Of a DNA stretch of 64,000 nucleotides, positions 62,469-64,000 are shown one piece after another. Source of the DNA: CBDEUK01 sp965250225 (GTDB taxonomy: Bacteria; Pseudomonadota; Gammaproteobacteria; Eutrophobiales; Eutrophobiaceae); assembly GCA_965250225.1 (NCBI GenBank), contig CBDFNQ010000037.1, positions 206,902 through 270,901 of the forward strand, written 5' to 3'. Made by a program: the position numbers and the translations under genes. Within the stretch, counting starts at the first letter, position 1. Every line of letters begins with the position of its first letter. The notes under the pieces were generated by a model. That model ran no database searches, was not told where the DNA came from, and saw nothing but the letters and a program-made list of their open reading frames with translations.

Positions 62469-62852
62469 ATGAATAGATTACAAACGATTTTAATTGCTGG
62501 GTTATTAATTTTCTCTCAATCCGTTACTGGACTGGGTGTGGATTACACAAGCCGAAGCAACACTATGAATGCGTGTGAATTATTTGCTAAAGATGTCTAT
62601 CAGGCTGCGGATAACTTCATGAGTGGTGTTGCACTTGCGGATTTGCTGGAGTTAATGGAGGCAGCGCCAGTTGCTCCCAGCCAAAAACACCGGGCATTCC
62701 AGGCAATTAAATTCGTTTGGAATAATGAACTGGATAATCCGGTATTGGCCTCTACGCTTGCTATGGGTTTGTGTTTGAAACCAAAGCAGATCATGGCACC
62801 TCTGGATGACCCATGGGTGACTTCACCCAGGACGAGCAGGGAATATTTCTAA
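62469..62852 (+). CDS. Hypothetical exported protein
   Basis: 127 residues with a signal peptide (LQTILIAGLLIFSQSVTG). The mature part has two cysteines (NACELFAKDVYQ and AMGLCLKPKQ) and an alpha-helical body; no family recognised. It is preceded by CAGGAGG and a terminator, followed 123 bp later by msrB on the same strand. Confidence 0.65.
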   Translation: MNRLQTILIAGLLIFSQSVTGLGVDYTSRSNTMNACELFAKDVYQAADNFMSGVALADLLELMEAAPVAPSQKHRAFQAIKFVWNNELDNPVLASTLAMGLCLKPKQIMAPLDDPWVTSPRTSREYF

Positions 62853-62974
62853 TATGAACCAAAGACTCGAGGCAATAGATTACAGTTGTTTCGGGTCTTT
62901 AGAGTTAGCGTTATTAAGTTATGAACTGTCGCTTTGATACAGTGTCAGAGCAATAATCTTTAAGGAGAAATTCT

Positions 62975-63490
62975 ATGTATCGCAGACAATTTTTAACCCA
63001 TTTTGGCACAGCTGGCCTGATATTGGTTGCTGGTACTTCGGCATTTTCCCATACGGTCAATAAAGATCTGAAGATAGGCTTGTTGGATAAAACAGAAGAT
63101 GACTGGCTCAAGTTATTAACTGATGATCAGTTCTATATCTTGTTTGAAGAAGGTACAGAACCTTCTGGTTCCAGTCATTTAAATCATGTTAAAGAGGCCG
63201 GCACATTTATTTGTGCTGCTTGTTATCTACCCTTGTTTGAGTCTGAAACAAAATACGATAGTGGAACAGGCTGGCCGAGTTTTTATCAGCCCATAGACGA
63301 TCGTGTCGATACAGAGTTAGACTTGAAACTTGTTTGGCCACGTACGGAATATCACTGTTCGCGTTGTGGTGGTCATCAAGGTCATGTCTTTGATGACGGT
63401 CCTGCACCCACAGGTCTTCGTTATTGTAATAACGGTCTGGCACTGGAATTTGTTTCGATTGATAAACCTTTACCCGAGTTGCGAGGTTAG
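62975..63490 (+). CDS. msrB: Exported methionine sulfoxide reductase B
   Basis: 171 residues. N-terminal YRRQFLTHFGTAGLILVAG is a twin-arginine-type export signal. Zinc cysteines Cys80, Cys83 (FICAACYLPLF) and Cys128, Cys131 (HCSRCGGHQGHVF) are complete. Catalytic Cys151 sits in GLRYCNNGLALEF, where most MsrB have RYCxNSASL. It reduces methionine-R-sulfoxide in the periplasm. Preceded by AAGGAG and six bases from msrA. Confidence 0.92.
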   Translation: MYRRQFLTHFGTAGLILVAGTSAFSHTVNKDLKIGLLDKTEDDWLKLLTDDQFYILFEEGTEPSGSSHLNHVKEAGTFICAACYLPLFESETKYDSGTGWPSFYQPIDDRVDTELDLKLVWPRTEYHCSRCGGHQGHVFDDGPAPTGLRYCNNGLALEFVSIDKPLPELRG

Positions 63491-63496
63491 TTCAGA

Positions 63497-64000
63497 ATGC
63501 GTATTTACTTGATGTTGTTATTATTGTTTTTCAACATGGCTGCACAGGCCGAGAAACAGGTGGCTGTTTTTGCCGGTGGTTGTTTCTGGTGTATGGAAAA
63601 ACCGTATGACGTACTAGATGGTGTGATCAGTACGACCTCAGGTTACACCGGAGGCACTCAAGAAGATGCAAATTATGAAAGCACTTCATCGGGTAAAACA
63701 GATCACTATGAAGCGATACAGATCGAATACGATTCAAGTAAGGTTAGCTATGAAAAATTATTGGAGGTTTTCTGGCAGAATATCGACCCATTTGATGCGA
63801 GGGGTCAGTTTTGTGATAAAGGTACGCAATACAGGGCAGCGATTTTTGTCAAAGATAGCAAGGAAGAAAAACTCGCGACCAGCAGCAAACAGGCCTTGCA
63901 GGATAAACTGAAGGACAGGGCAGAAGTGGTCACGGAAATTTTAGCCGCCAAAACATTTTATCCCGCTGAAGATTATCATCAGAACTATTATCAGATAAAT
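63497..64000 (+). CDS. msrA: Exported methionine sulfoxide reductase A, cut by window end
   Basis: 168 residues visible from ATG 63497. Signal peptide (IYLMLLLLFFNMAAQA), then MsrA with catalytic Cys29 in FAGGCFWCMEKPYD, SGYTGGTQEDANYE, and YRAAIFVKDS. The last codons (AEDYHQNYYQIN) are near the family C-terminus; only a few residues, possibly with the resolving cysteines, are missing. It reduces methionine-S-sulfoxide, complementing MsrB in the periplasm. Confidence 0.94.
   Translation, partial: MRIYLMLLLLFFNMAAQAEKQVAVFAGGCFWCMEKPYDVLDGVISTTSGYTGGTQEDANYESTSSGKTDHYEAIQIEYDSSKVSYEKLLEVFWQNIDPFDARGQFCDKGTQYRAAIFVKDSKEEKLATSSKQALQDKLKDRAEVVTEILAAKTFYPAEDYHQNYYQIN

Overview
The window is a chromosomal segment of a gammaproteobacterium with moderate-to-low GC content. 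The main evidence is bamC beside dapA with a gcvR-like gene opposite, purK-purE, prlC, engB beside a cytochrome c4 gene, rpmE, queG, dgkA and a CCA-encoding tRNA-Arg. Respiratory genes (cytochromes c4 and c5, a heme-copper NO reductase), iron genes and methionine sulfoxide repair suggest a free-living aerobic or microaerobic lifestyle. Genus cannot be set from the sequence alone.

Region by region. 1-3.1 kb: end of a cytochrome c5 gene, a DUF937 gene, an intact IS630-type element, a BON/LysM (Kbp-like) gene, and a tRNA-Arg(CCG) preceded by nine 7-bp repeats. 3.2-7.8 kb: a nitric oxide/nitrite module with nsrR, orf1, senC, norY, norS and nirC, matching the norSY-senC-orf1 (sNOR) layout known from ammonia oxidisers, with candidate NsrR operators. 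7.9-23.3 kb: mostly housekeeping genes (HDOD, purE/purK, diguanylate cyclase, dsbA, cytochrome c4, engB, M48 protease, rpmE, xth, prlC, lemA). Opposite the engB 3' end is a gene-free 0.5-kb stretch with a strong minus-strand terminator, a likely small-RNA locus.

23.4-33.1 kb is an iron region: bacterioferritin, two decayed genes (a PEP-CTERM-type secreted protein and an ethylene-receptor-like c-di-GMP sensor), then a Fur-boxed bfd and a second Fur-boxed run of porin, FMN-binding protein, PepSY membrane protein and a three-gene Fe(III)-type ABC importer. I read the latter as one reductive iron-uptake unit. 33.1-41.4 kb is core genome (gcvH, tpx, dgkA, glk, endA, queG, an AI-2E-family protein, gcvR, dapA, bamC).

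41.4-55.3 kb is an accessory island. Functional amino-acid genes (alanine dehydrogenase, omega-aminotransferase, and a five-gene biotin carboxylase/5-oxoprolinase-type cluster with a divergent LysR) are flanked on both sides by gene remnants and insertion sequences. On the right flank an intact IS630 copy sits inside another copy of itself at a TA dinucleotide. 55.3-64 kb carries a hypothetical secreted protein, two further LysR genes, arfB, a flavin oxidase-like gene, a frameshifted GST, a UDG-like gene, a lipoprotein, an rve-type IS, and exported msrB and msrA (cut by the window end).

Several genes are broken by single-base or 4-base indels. This is either real decay or indel error in the assembly, and raw reads would tell.
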